Positions 46,650 to 60,200 are shown, counted from the stretch's first letter. The stretch is 64,000 nucleotides of DNA from Scleromitrula shiraiana (GCA_028455995.1 JABELC010000002.1:620001-684000), one strand, 5' to 3'. The notes: generated by a model not told the origin, from the letters alone. Program-made: numbers and translations.

Positions 46650-48329
46650 CTATCTCTCAGGCTCAACCAATGGATCCATATCCATAGCCAAGCGTGCCTC
46701 CCTCTCCACCACCTCCCGTCTCCATGCACTCCTCGCAACAACATCAAACCGCCACCTCCTCGGACTCGAAATAAGAAAACTGGTATAATCATAATACGGA
46801 ACCTCCGTGCCCTCCGTCCTCTCAATGCTACAAGCCCAAGCCACAAACGCCGTCTGAATGAAAAGACTCCTCTCCACAAAATACATCCCCGGACACTGAC
46901 GCCGCCCATACCCAAACGTGGGCGTCGAAACAAGCGTCGGATATTGCGACAGCGGTTCCCGGTAAGTGGGGTATTTAGAATCCAGCCACCGCCCCGGATT
47001 GAACATCTCAGGATCAGGATATCTCTCCCCATCCCTCATGATGCCCCAGAGATTCGCGTGGAAAATCGTCCCTTTTGGAAATCTATATCCATCAAACTCA
47101 TCATCCCGTGATAAAACGTGCGGGAACCCCCCCGGAGCGAACGGTCGCCAGCGCGAGACTTCCGTGATCACAGCTCGTGTGACGGGCATCTTTGACATGT
47201 CCTCAAATCCCGGCATTCGATCCCCACAGATCGCGTCGACTTCTTCGTGGATGGCGGTCTGCCACTGGGGATAGAGACACATGGCGAGACAGAAACTTTT
47301 CATCTGGGCGGATATGGAGTCCGAGCCTGCCTGGAAGGCGGCGCCGAGGAGGTAGGCGCCTTCGATTGGGGAGAGATTGGTGTCTTTTTCTTCGATTAGT
47401 TTGCGGGCTAGACTGTCTGGGGTTTTTGCTTTTGTCTCGGTGGTGCTGAGCGAGGCGGCGCGGCTTTCGGAGATGAGGGCGAGGAATAGCTGGATGTCGT
47501 TGTTGAAGTGGTTGGTGGCTGTTTTTTTGAACCATGCGAGGGGCGCGGGGATATACATGAGTATTGGGAAATAATCGAGGAGTTGGGCGGCGGGTGAAAT
47601 GATTGAGGATATCAATGTATGAGTTGTTTTGCGAAGGGTAGTGAAAAATAGTTCATCGTGCTTAGTGAGTCGCTTGCCGTAGAGTAGACGAGTTGTAACG
47701 GATCCAGATAGGATGTTGAACCAGCGATCGTAGTGTGCGGGATCTTGGAGCAGAGAGTTGAGCATTCGTTTGGCTTCGATTATTTGCTGGTCGTCGTGTT
47801 TTGTGATAGCGGGGGCGGATAGGCTGGAATGGAGAAATCTACGGTAGCGATGAAATCGGTCTGGATTGAATTCTTGTTAGTTGGAAAAGCGGGGGTGTAA
47901 TTTCTCGATTCCATTAATGATATGCATGGCGAATAAACATGAGTTCATACCATTATAGGATAAAATAAGCAAATGTAGATCCCTAGTCAACAATCCCGAT
48001 ACGAAATTCATCCACGGTCGGTCACTATATATCGCACCTCTTTCACCCAATAACTTCTGAGCAATCTTGTCATTGGATATTACGACATGTGTTTTCCCCA
48101 GAATGTTTATCCGGAATATGGGTCCGTATTCCAAGGACCATGAGGTGAATTTTAGCCAGTGGAATGTGGTGGGTATAGAGAGGGTGTTTCCTAGAAAGGG
48201 AAGGCCTCTGGGTGATGGTAGTACTTTAGGTTTCCTTGGGGATGTCTCGCAAAGGTTGGATTTATAGATGCGATAGGCAAGGATAGAGGTTGGGATGAGG
48301 AGAAGATAGATGGTGATGCTTAAGAGCAT
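46650..48329 (-). CDS. Cytochrome P450 monooxygenase
   Basis: Exons 48329-47951 and 47860-46650 give 529 aa. The open frame extends upstream to a GTG at 48413, but the first ATG is at 48329 (MLLSITIYLLLIPTSIL), giving a normal membrane-anchor helix before the Pro-rich hinge LPSPRGLPFLGN. Family landmarks: C-helix RFHRYRRFLHSSLS, I-helix AAFQAGSDS (Ser instead of the usual Thr), ExxR in ITEVSRWRP, and heme loop FGYGRRQCPGM (Cys near residue 450). It looks like the multi-drug or OrdA-type fungal P450s of secondary metabolism; substrate is unknown. The intron (90 nt) has CTAAC and CCAG. The gene looks intact, unlike the methyltransferase upstream. The 3' half is GC-rich. Confidence 0.9.
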
Positions 48330-49154
48330 ATTGGTAAAAATGTGAAGTAGAAGAATGTCGTGAGTGAGAGAAAAGAGAGAGGTGAGGAGAGCTCCATCTT
48401 GTACTGATATCACAAATTGAGTAGGAATTGTGTAGCTCCGAGGTAATGTGGCCGTTTCACCAATTTGGCTTGGGGTTAATTATTGGTAATTAGGAGTTCA
48501 TAACTCACACAATACATTTTCCGTGTTACGTTACGCAGTCGGTTGCTGAAAAGAAAAATGGATTGAGAGGGAAGAGTTGTAGTTGTGAAATAATGCCTTG
48601 ACCAATTTTACCCAGCCAGAAAGGACTGCTGATTATAGCGCGCTGATTTCATCCATATAGAATGGGAGTGATGAAAAATTGGTAGGAACTCACAATGTGT
48701 AAGTGTAACTTGCACTAACTATCCCCAAAGCACGATTGCAATCTAGTCCGATTCCAATAGATTCGATAGGTATTGTAGATAAATGGATTGCACTTGCAAA
48801 GTAGGCTTGAAATCATACATAGAAATGAATAAATCAACTGAAAGGGAAGCGAGTTATTTGCATGTATACAAGTCATTGTATTCGTAACTATGTAGATTTC
48901 GACCGCGACTGATATTTATGCCAGTGCTAGTCGTTCATTATTGTCATTATCATTATGAAAAGTCCAGAAGTCGTGATATCGTCCCCGCATGTAGCATCGG
49001 AATATATCCTTGCTTGTAGATCCGAACCAAACTCCGAGTAAATTTCCGTATTTTCATATTTCCCATAAGTTCTATGTCCATTAGTCCATCCATTTATTTG
49101 GTCCCATACTCCATCCATCCAACCATATCCCCTAAGAAGTATACAAATAGGGAG
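48330..49154. other. P450 promoter and GH16 3' flank
   Basis: About 820 bp. The part next to 48330 should hold the P450 promoter and leader. No gene or clear regulatory motif was seen. Confidence 0.5.
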
Positions 49155-50666
49155 TTAGATCCACATTCCTCCAACTGCAGCTGCAAGAATACCTAACATG
49201 GTAGGTATAGGTTTGGAATCCGAAGCAGCTGCATTCTTACTCAGAATTTTACCACCTATAGCCCCAGCAGCATTTGTACCAAGTGCTGCCGCGCTGGCGG
49301 TGGGTGTACTGGTGATTAGAAAGCCTTGATCATCATAACTCTTTGGCATACTCTCGTACCCGGTAACAACAGTGCGTGTTGTTGGAAACCCACGGGAATC
49401 CCAACCAGTAATTGTTTCAAGGCCATCTCCTGATGGCGGCGAAGACAAAGAATGTGAGAGGTCCGCAGAAGAGTAGAGGATGGACCCGGCTGATGGCTGC
49501 TTGATTGTTAGTACATCAGATAGAGAAGATTATTTATAAGAGAGGAATAGATTACGTACTTATAGGTGAAGCACTTACCGGGACAATTTTGCCGGAAGAC
49601 GAAATTTCCCAACCAGATGGAATACCTGGTGCAGTACTCCACGTTACTTGAGATACGGTTTGTGTTCTCGCTACCCAAGGCCATCCGGTTTGAGTAGCCG
49701 TATTACCATTATTAATACCGGCTGGAATAGATGGTGAACCGGATGTAGCAGCAGCAGCGGCAGCACCAGCTGTTTGGATAACAGATGCAGAAGATGGGAC
49801 ATTTCCATTTACTGATCCACCCACTGCCTCAATTGAAGTCCAATTTCCGGTTTCATCCCCATATTTGTATTCGGTACCTGTAGAGTAATCGGATACCGCA
49901 ATAGATTGAACAACCATTGTGAAAGGACCATCAGAATAGTCAGTTGGACCACGAGCCCATGAAATTGTTCCCGGTGCATTTGAAGAATCTCCTCCAGACC
50001 ATGCTCCAAATTTGATTTGCATTGGCGTTTGTGGGTATTGATTTGAATCAGCAGTAGCTGGTGTGAGAACTCGAACCACTGTGGATCCCACAGACCAAAC
50101 GAGTTGTTCTGCAGTCCATTCGACAGTATATGTGATAAATTCGCCTTGGTTATTGGCAGCTGGATCAAATGCTCCACGATTGTAATCTGTAACCATGCCT
50201 TTGCCGAAGTAATTCGTCTGAACTTCTGTATCATCCGCCCCAAGCCATTCCATATCAATCTCATCTAAATCATCAGATTGAAGAACTAATGTGCTAACAA
50301 TGCCAGCCCCAGGAGCCGCCTTCATAGTAATTTCCACCTTTCCAAACATGATATAAAAGATGCTAGAGAGTGTTGGTGCATCTCCAGGTTTTGATACTGT
50401 GAACGAAGCGCCGTTTGAACCGTAGGTGACCGCACCCGAAGCGGTAAAGGACTCTACTTCCCCCTGGGTAAAGTCGACATTGATAGATTTTCCAAGAGCG
50501 GTATTTGCAGGGCAATTGACTGATATGATGTCAGTAAGATTCGAGAAGATATAATATTAGGAAACTTACATGCGTATAACGGATTGCAAGAACTGTAAGT
50601 TTGCGCAAATGTGCATCTGGAAGAAAACAACGCAGCAGCCGCCGCAAGTAGAAGTTTCGAAACCAT
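49155..50666 (-). CDS. Crh-type GH16 cell-wall glucanosyltransferase, GPI-anchored
   Basis: Exons 50666-50570, 50519-49579 and about 49496-49155 give 459 aa. Crh enzymes link chitin to beta-glucan in the wall. A signal peptide (MVSKLLLAAAAALFSS...) is followed by CNPLYAFNCPANTALG, restored across intron 1. The catalytic site is SDDLDEIDMEWLG, with nucleophile and acid/base Glu in ExDxxE form, followed by TNYFGKG. Later conserved parts include YTVEWTAEQLVWSVG and FGAWSGGDSSNAPGTI. A Ser/Thr/Ala linker leads to a hydrophobic C-terminus (PTMLGILAAAVGGMWI) that fits a GPI signal. No chitin-binding module is visible. The acceptor of intron 2 is ambiguous (AAG or CAG, three bases apart), changing one Gln. 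Confidence 0.92.
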
Positions 50667-52892
50667 CTTCTTGAGAATAAGTATGTAATGAAAGTGAAAA
50701 GGCGAGATGCAGAATCACAATCGAATTGTCACACCAGAACCTTTTGGTCAGTGAGCCTCTTCAAGATTGAGATTGATGGTTGAAGAGATGGATGATCAGA
50801 TTCCTCTCTGAAGGATACCTGCGTTTGAAAAAATGGAGAATTCCCGTTAGTGATAATATCGGTGAGTATATCTGTAAGTAACCTTTGACGAGAATTATTA
50901 TTTTCAGAATATGCCCGGCTCATGCAAGTATTCATGTTGATTTTATGAGGTTGCAGAAGATTTGGACGTTTTTCCCAGCCACCTCAATTTATCCATACGT
51001 ACGTATAATTATCCTGAATTTTGAATTAGTTCTGAAAGATTTAGTTGTATAGCAAATAGTTTTATCTATATCAATCGTCATCATATCGATTGATACTATA
51101 AGATAGAAGGAAGAAGGAGTCAAAGGGAAATTAATGAAGAGGTTGGTGGTGGATCATGTACCGCCGGTATGATACGTTTCCCGTCACCCTTTAAACCCTT
51201 AAAACTTCCTCGAGCGTGTTTTGACATCTTAGGGAAGCCTTATTAACGACTCAGCCTGATTTAAAAAGCTGAGAAGGCTGGGAATTTGCTTGGTGTCGGA
51301 ATATCGGGAATATCGTGAATTATGAGGAAGCCCGCTAGAGATGAGTAAGCGAAAAGCATCAGATGTAACCAATCATTGTGCTCAAATATTGATTTGATAT
51401 ACAATATCATACAGTATTACGTCGTACAGTCAGTGGGTTCTGAAGCTTCTATTCTCGAGTCAATTTCTGTCTGCTATACGATTAATTGACGCACCTTTTA
51501 TAAGTTCTAGTCCTTGAGTTTGGGTGTTATTAAGGGTCCTCGAGTGGTCATGGTTCTATTTCACGATTCACTTGATTCACTCGATCTTGTTTGTATACCT
51601 TCATAGGTAGGTAGGTAACAAAAGATGGTGCACCAAGTTCTACTGCCAGGGCGTGCACATTCATCCAATGTTCTCGTTCTTACAGCCTCGTTTATCATTG
51701 ATTCGACGAGCACCGAAGACTCCAAATCTTAACATGATCAAGCCGGGTTGCCACAATTTTGTAACGACAAGTTTATTCTCCCTATTGGCATGAGACCCGA
51801 TCAGATGAATGTGGTGAGGTCCAGCCTCTACGTAGATAGCAAGCTCGGCATTTGAGGACTCTCAGCTCTCGTTACAGTACGCGATGAATGCGATTTTACC
51901 ATGCATATGCTTTATGAACGAACGATGTGGCTAGTGGTGGCGCTTAAATTGAATTCAAGCAAGATAGAGTGTCTTTGCATTCTCTCCAGATATAAAAATA
52001 ATAAGTGATACCGCGCCGGTATATAGAAACATGAAGGAAGGAAAGTTATCGTTTCAGAGTTTTATTGTAATGTTTCTACACATTAGAAAGACCACCTGAA
52101 ACGATCATGATTTGTTTCTTGCGAATCGGTCTAAAATTAGAGGATTTTGTCATTGTGATGAAGATAATGACGCATTGATTTCGTTTCGTTTCGTATTTCA
52201 AAGTCACTCACTCGCCAATTGATGATTCTGTATTACAGAATCAGACAAAGTCGGCGCTTCCGAGATTATATAACTCATAGGAAATCTAAACGCATGTTTG
52301 ATGTTTGATGTGATGGAAATTTTAAATGCAATTGAAACAATCGTCTGAGTAATTTCTCTCATCGAAACTTGACATCATACCACAGTACGGTCGGTGATGA
52401 GGGAATTAGGCCAAGCTATCAATGATGAGGCTACCAAAGGAGATGCAACATTTGAACGATCGATCAATTTACTATACATACGGAAGTACATACTACTTAC
52501 TTACTACCTACTTCGAGCATAAATAATTAAAATGTATGTGATAGGATGGATGTCAAAGAATCATTTTCGCCTCATTCAATTCTCCAGCTTGTCTTTCTTT
52601 GATCTTGAGCCTTACTAGTAGAAATACAGATGATAGATGAAAGATGAAAGAAATAATAAATTAACAGACACTACTGACAATCTTGAAAAGGATAGCTTTA
52701 TTAGTTCTATCTTATATTACTATATCCCGAAAGAGTATGTAATCTTACCAGGGCACAAGGTAGCTTGATGCCCCAAGCTTCATATCGTAACCTTAAAGCT
52801 CTCAATAACAATAATAATTGTTTATACGAAAAGATTACGACGTAATTTATCTACAATCCTGTACTGTACTCATCATGGGGATGGTGACGATA

Positions 52893-52932
52893 GATATGAT
52901 ATGATATGATATGATATGATATGATATGATAT
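52893..52932. repeat. GATAT pentanucleotide microsatellite
   Basis: About seven direct GATAT copies, the same unit as at 16501-16548. Confidence 0.85.
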
Positions 52933-54007
52933 ACATTGACAATAATGACCTGATCTAATCTGATGATATATATATCTATATATATATCTATATGATCAGG
53001 ATTATATCTTCCCTTTCCTTTCCTGATACATCACCTTATTGTTATATATCTCTCTATCTCCCCTGTAGTTATATATATATAGAAAAAACGAAAGCATTTC
53101 TACTAATGTTGGAATTGGCTGTAGAATAAATAGTTTTAGGGTGGGTTCATTATACTTCTGTGTGTAAGATCTTCCCTCAATTATCATATCAAGAGAGTAA
53201 TGATATAAAAGCAAAAACACGATTTACATTATTTGTATTTTTTTTTATTTATTAATCCATCCCTATCCTATGTCTTTGAATATCTATCCATCTATCCATT
53301 CGAATCGTAGCTAGATACTCCATACTCATATTATCCATTGATTCTTGATTTCCACTCATTGTTGTAAATGACTTCAGAAACTTGCTTAAGCTACGAACCC
53401 CGAACCCCAAACCCCAATCTTTAAACTCAAAAGAGAAAAAGAACTTCACTGTAGGGTGTGCCCAGATGTGCATTGAACAGCGTAGGTGCACAACCGTGAG
53501 CGAAGAAAAGACTAGGAAACTAATTAGTAAATAAGTCAGTCTAACTTTGGTAAGACTAATAAGACTAAAAAAGACTAAAAAAGACTAAAAAGACCAAAGA
53601 ACTAACCTTGAAAAAGACTACATATAAGCCAACCAGTAAGCAGTCTTGGAAATTTGGATTCGACCTGAACCCTCTTGAAAAACCCCCATACCACATATCG
53701 GCACACTCGAATCCCCCCCCCATACCACATTGAGCCGCTGGATAAAAGGGATTGAGCCTCTTGTACCTCCAAGAGCCAGTGAGAGGAAAGGTTGTTGTAC
53801 ATAAATCTATACTTAAATACTTAAAAACGTCTTATTAGTTCATTTACCAAGCACTACCAACTACATATTACCTAGAGAGAAAAAATCCCCAAATTTCTGC
53901 GCAAAGCCCTGGAGGTCAAGCAACAAGGTGAAGCACACGCCGCATTATAATAATAATAGTAATAATAATAATCATCATCATCATCATAATAAATCGAGAA
54001 TAGTTAC

Positions 54008-54076
54008 ATACACACATACATACATACATACACACATACATACATACACACATACATACATACACACACACATACT
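54008..54076. repeat. CATA/CACA microsatellite
   Basis: Imperfect runs of CATACATACACA about 190 bp upstream of the adenylate cyclase start codon. Confidence 0.8.
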
Positions 54077-54256
54077 TACAGATACAATTCACAATTTACA
54101 AACCTACCTAACTAGTATCTCCCCACGCCGCCCCTCCTTCCAACTCCAACAATAACGCACACACACAAATTTATTATACTGTATCTATAATTCACTTCTT
54201 TTTCTTTTCCCAACTTTTTATAATATTTGCGAATGGCCATATCTTAAATTATATAA

Positions 54257-54298
54257 ATGGTCAAATATGACCAGAAAAGATGGTTCTTATCGAAATAG
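54257..54298 (+). promoter_or_regulatory. Upstream ORF overlapping the adenylate cyclase start
   Basis: ATG at 54257 (context AAATGG) opens a 13-codon frame ending at TAG 54296-54298, overlapping the main ATG (54267) in another frame. Its context looks at least as good as that of the main start. It could reduce translation of the main frame, if the mRNA really includes it. Confidence 0.4.
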
Positions 54299-57200
54299 CT
54301 CCGCTACGAGCTCGAGCACTGAAAGTTGGAAGTCAACCGATACAATTAAAGGCCCAGGCTCTACTTCACTATTCCGGGGTCCATCAAGAAGAGGAGCACC
54401 AATGCAGGTAAAGACTGATAGATCTAGGTAAGAATATATTATTTTGATTTTGATTTTGAGAATTCTATTTTATCTCGAAAATGTCTTCGACATTCTTTGT
54501 TGGAAACCAAAAATATATATGTTGTCTCATATAAGTAGTTTCTTCTTGGAACAGAAGCTTTGAATATGTTCCATAACTAACGGCTTCTTGCATTGGATTT
54601 GGTAATAGGTTAGAAAGTGATCCTCAAGTATCGCCGACGTCTGCCGCCCCTCGATCCGCAATATCTTCATCGCCATCTTTATCTCCTAATGTATCTCCAC
54701 GGGACCATAGAATGGCCGACTTCGGCAATTATAGACGCGACCTTGCAGTCCTCGAAACCTCTGCTGGGCGCACTCCTCAGATCCATCATAACCCACCAAC
54801 AGCTATAGCACCTTCGAATCAAATTGCGCCGTGGATGTCAAGTGGAAGTAGCGCAGGAGGCTCACCAAATGCCTTCACCAGTTTCTATAATGATTCGAGC
54901 GATGCCTTGTCGCAAGCTTCGCAGTTGTCGCCAATTGTTAGACCTGGAACAGCAGTGACGGGAAATACGAATGCGAGCGACTCACCAGCAGAAGCTTTCT
55001 TTGGCGATGAAAGACGGCCATCAGTTGCGAGTATAACCACGGCCAGTAGTACAGGGTCAAAATCGAGTGTTAGTAGAGGTGGGATTCACAAAAAGTTGCA
55101 AACTTTCTTTGGCGAGGACCTTCCCGTAAATAACTCCGACACGAGCCTTCCATCTCATGGAAAAGATGCAAGGTCGCAATCATTTGCGCGGAGTCATCGA
55201 GAGAGAAATCATTCATCTGCCACAGACCACGGACATAATAGAGACGCATCCCCAGCACCAGGTGGATCCCGACCTAGAACACCGGTACCCTCTAGCGATA
55301 TTGTTCCATTTTTATATCAAGACTCCCAGGTATGTGTAAATTCAATCTTCATTCGTAATCTTCCAAGGTTCATTCACCCTCAGCCTTTACTCCTCAACCC
55401 CATTTCTTGAAATTCAATGCTGCAATGAAATCTTATGCTTCCTCATTTCGTTCTATTTTTTCCTCAGATACCAAATCTTACGATGATATGGCATGCTCAT
55501 TTATAATTCATTCAATGCGCCGTTCCCCCAAAGCTAATGCATGTATAGGATATAAATTTGTACGGAGAAGCCCCTGTGCGAGAGAACCTTTCTGGCCCCG
55601 ACAAAGATCGCTATATCAACGAAAGCTCCGAGAGACCACCCAAAACATCATCATCTTCCAGATCTGCACATACACATGTTCACCTACCCGGACACTCTCA
55701 TCGACATAATAGGAGCAATGATGACACACGATCCTTACGGCCGACAATAAGCAGAGAAGATTCTGCATACAGTATGCGATTTAAAGATCGAACCCCAATG
55801 GGCTCTGCTGGTGGAAATGCCTCTACTGCAAGTCTCCTTCAACGGCCGAAAAGCCCAACACCAAGCGGCATGAGTAATTGGAGCCAAACAACCAGAGGTG
55901 GTCTAAGTGATGGCCCTTCATCGCCAAGAGAACATCACACTGGGACGAAACGGAGTATATTGAATAATCTGGGACTTTTTCGAAAGCACAAAGACAAAGA
56001 GCACCCACCATCTCGATTGAAGGAATTACCAGCACCGACTCGGCCAATTCACAATGCAGCTTCAAAAACAGACATGGGCAGGACTTATGAATCGGAATTT
56101 GGGCAATGGAGTCGAGAAGGAAGTGTGGGTGGGTCAGAACTTAATCTACCAAATCAACTTAGCAATGGTAACGGCCAAAACGGCCAACCCTCTCGTCTAG
56201 GTGGCGCGCGACAAGGCACATTTCCTAAACTACCCTTCAGGAAGGGTCGTGGAAGAGGAGATGATTCGGACCTATCCTATGAAACCATGGAAAGAAATGG
56301 CACTTACCTCGGAGCAGTTTTTGACCTCGACACAAACCTATCAAATATGGAAGGTATTTTAACTAAACCTCCACCCCTGACACCACTCGACAACAGTACA
56401 TTTTCTGGAAATGTTGAGGACGAGGCAAAGATGGATGCAGAAAATAGTGCAGGCGGTTTGGGTTGGAATGCACCGGATAGTTGGGCTGTGAAGAAGGTTG
56501 ACGACGACAACATATCAAGACTTCCCGAAATAGACGAAGCCGGCATTCCCCAAAAACCCGACGAAAAAGCCTCACCTTATTGTATTCGAATATTTAGGAT
56601 TGATGGTACATTTGCAACATTATCGACATCTCTTAACTCCACTGTTACGGAAGTTATGGCGCAACTAGGTAAAAAGACCTATATGACAGATAGCCTTGAG
56701 AATTACCAAATTGTCATGAAAAAGCATGACTTGCAACGAATCCTCGCTCCTGGAGAACGCCCAGTTGTCATACAGAGAAGGCTGCTAGAGCAAGCAGGTT
56801 ATGAAGCTAAAGATAGAATTGAAGATGTTGGAAGAGAGGACAACAGCTATCTCTGCAGATTTTCTTTTCTACCAGCCCGGCAAAGCGGCTATGCTTCCGT
56901 CTCCAATGATCCTGGTGTGAGCCGAGTTCAGAAGTACAGTCATGTTGATTTGTCGGGGAAGAACCTTATCACTATCCCGATTGCATTATACTCCAAAGCC
57001 TCAGAAGTCATCTCGCTAAATTTGTCCCGGAATCTTTCCCTAGATTTACCTAAAGACTTCATTCAATCTTGTCAAAACTTACGAGACATTAAGTTCGTCA
57101 ATAATGAAGCTTGGAAACTACCGGTTAGTCTCAGCCGAGCCAGTCGGCTCACGATCCTTGATGTCTCAAACAACAGGCTTGAACAGCTAGAACACGCCGA

Positions 57201-60200
57201 ATTATCACGACTGCAAGGTCTCATTAGTTTGAAGCTAGCAAACAATCGATTGAAAAGCCTACCAACATATTTCGGCCAATTTAAGTCCATGAGAACGTTG
57301 AATCTCTCATCAAACTTCCTGGAAACGTTCCCGGAGTTCCTTTGCGACATGTCTGGCTTAGTTGATATTGATATGAGTTTCAACGGTATCTCCAACTTAC
57401 CGTCCGAGATTGGCAAGTTGAACAATCTGGAAAGGTTTGTGATTACAAACAACCGCTTGAAAGATTCGCTTCCATCTTCATTTGGCGAGCTAGTCAACCT
57501 TAAGGAAGTAGACGTTCGCTATAATAATCTTTCAAGCATTGATATAATTGCTATGCTTCCCAAAGTCGAACAGATATCTGCTGATCACAACTCCGTGTCT
57601 GTTTGCGAGTCGGAATTTACGCACAAGATCCGTATCCTTCGCCTCAATTCAAATCCTGTCACAAGATTCGAGATTAAGAATCCTGTCCCTTCGTTGACGA
57701 CTCTCATTCTATCAAATGCTAAATTAGCACAGATTCCGGATGCTGCCTTTGAAAGAATGCCGAATCTTGTCAAACTTGTACTTGACATGAATCATTTCGT
57801 ATCATTACCAAGTCACATTGGCAAACTGCGCAAATTGGAGCACTTCAGTATAGCTAGAAATGCATTGAGCAGTCTACCTGCGGAGCTCGGTTGCTTGACA
57901 GAGCTTCGATTTCTTGATATCCGACAAAATAATCTTAAAAAACTACCGATGGAGATTTGGTGGGCGAATAAGTTGGAGACTCTTAATGTCTCTTCTAACG
58001 TTTTAGACAATTTCCCAAAACCGGGTTCAAGACCACCTCAGCCACCGGGTGAATTCAATTCTAATAATCTCCTCGGTAATGTTACTGGTGCAAGTTCTCA
58101 GAATTCAAGCTTCGAAGAGCTGGGTCCCTTAGATGGTTTTGGCAATAGACGTCCGAGTCAAGCATCTAGTGGGCTACTTAGTGTCGGTAGCTCACCTGTC
58201 CCTGATGCAAGGAAAGGATCGGTTGTGTCTGTTTATGGAAAAGGGGGTAGAAAAACTTCGGTTGTTTCAAGAAGCACATCAGCAAGCACCCTTGGAAACC
58301 CACCCCCAACTATTCGGAAAGATTCTGGTCTATCGGCTAAACTTATGAATACATTCGCTGGGTCACTACGCAATCTCTACCTGGCTGACAATGGACTCGA
58401 TGATGACGTATTTGACGAAATCACACTTCTTAGCGAATTGCGTGTTCTCAATCTTTCCTACAATGATCTCAACGATGTTCCATCGAGATCAATTAAGAGT
58501 TGGCCACAACTAGTCGAACTCTATCTGTCTGGGAATGAGTTGACTTCACTCCCTTCAGACGATTTCGAAGAATTCAGTCTTCTTCAGGTATTACATCTCA
58601 ACAACAACAAGTTCCAAACACTTCCAGCAGAGCTAGGAAAGGCACATAGATTGTCCGTTCTCGACTGTGGTAGCAATTCTCTGAAGTACAATGTCTCAAA
58701 TTGGCCCTATGATTGGAATTGGAACTGGAACACTAATTTGAAGTACCTCAATCTTTCTGGAAACAAACGTTTAGAGATCAAACCGTCTGTTCCTGGCAGC
58801 GCGGGAATTCGTGATGGCCATGACTTGACCGACTTCAGCGCATTGCAACACCTCCGAATTTTAGGTCTTATGGACGTGACTCTAACCATTCCTACTATTC
58901 CTGACCAGACTGAAGATCGAAGAATAAGAACCTCCGGTTCTCTCGCCGGCCAATTGGCTTATGGAATGGCAGATACTTTAGGAAAGAATGACCATTTATC
59001 TATCATTGATATGGTAGTACCGCGATTCAATTCTACGGAGACAGAAACATTGTTGGGAATGTTTGATGGTCAAGCATTGTCTAGTGGAGGGTCAAAGATT
59101 GCAAAATACCTACATGAGAATTTTGGTCATATATTCAGTGATGAACTGAAAAGACTGAACTCACACAATGGCGAGACGCCAGTTGATGCATTAAGACGCG
59201 CATTCTTGTCACTCAATAAGGATCTTGCAACCGCGGCAACTCAGCACACAGAAGAGAGGTCTTTACATTCCCATCGCGGCTCCGGTGCTCCAGCAGTTTT
59301 AAGCCAAGCAGACCTCCACTCTGGTGGTGTGGCGACTGTAATGTTCTTACAACAATCTGAGCTCTATATCGCGAATGTTGGTGACGCCCAAGCCATGTTA
59401 ATACGCTCTGAAGGTGGCCATGAGATGTTGACACGCAAACATGATCCAGCTGAGCCTAATGAGAGACAACGTATTCGCGATGCTGGAGGCTGGGTCTCCA
59501 GACAAGGAAAGCTCAATGATATTCTCGAGGTTTCCAGAGCCTTTGGATATGTTCAACTCATGCCGGCCGTTCAAGCTGCGCCTAATGTTAAACACATTAC
59601 AATCAAAGAACAGGACGAGATGGTATTGCTCGCCTCCAGAGAGCTCTGGGAATATCTTTCACCCGAGCTTATTGTTGATATTGCCAGATATGAACGTGGC
59701 GATCTTATGAGGGCCGCACAGAGACTTCGTGATCTTGCTATCGCCTTTGGTGCATCAGGAAAGTTGATGGTCATGATGATGGGCGTTAGTGATTTAAAGA
59801 AGCGGATAACAATTCGACCACGTGTTCAAAGTCTTTCGTTCAACCCTAATATGATGATGGATGACGCATATGTCCCTTCTAAGAGACCTAGAAAGAAGGG
59901 CGAGACTGTCGAAGATTCAATGCTACGGAGATTACAAGCCGAGGTGCAGGCGCCCGTAGGAGACATCAGTATCGTGTTCACAGATATCAAAAGTTCTACG
60001 GCACTTTGGGAAACCTATCCTAACGCTATGCGATCAGCGATCAAACTTCACAATGAAGTCATGCGTCGTCAATTGAGGATCATTGGTGGATATGAAGTCA
60101 AGACAGAAGGAGATGCTTTTATGGTCTCCTTTCCAACGGCTACTTCTGCTCTCCTTTGGTGTTTCGCTGTTCAAGCTGCTCTTCTTGAAGTCAATTGGCC

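Larger units (their letters stand above)
50667..54266. other. 3.6-kb gene-free region upstream of adenylate cyclase
   Basis: No protein gene is supported; the longest open frames are 60-80 codons without recognisable content. It must hold the promoter of the GH16 gene (left) and of adenylate cyclase (right). Repeats: GATAT array (52893-52932), TA/TATATC runs (52966-52992), a GACTAAAAAA repeat (53560-53600), AAT/CAT runs (53945-53990) and CATA runs (54008-54076). Most of the middle is unique sequence. Confidence 0.6.

Noticed and set aside
48330..48413. 28-codon N-terminal extension of the P450
   Set aside because: It needs a GTG start; the ATG at 48329 gives a normal membrane anchor.
55407..55709. 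Frame overlapping the adenylate cyclase intron 2
   Set aside because: It lies across a normal intron (GTATGT to TATAG) and the start of exon 3 in another frame.
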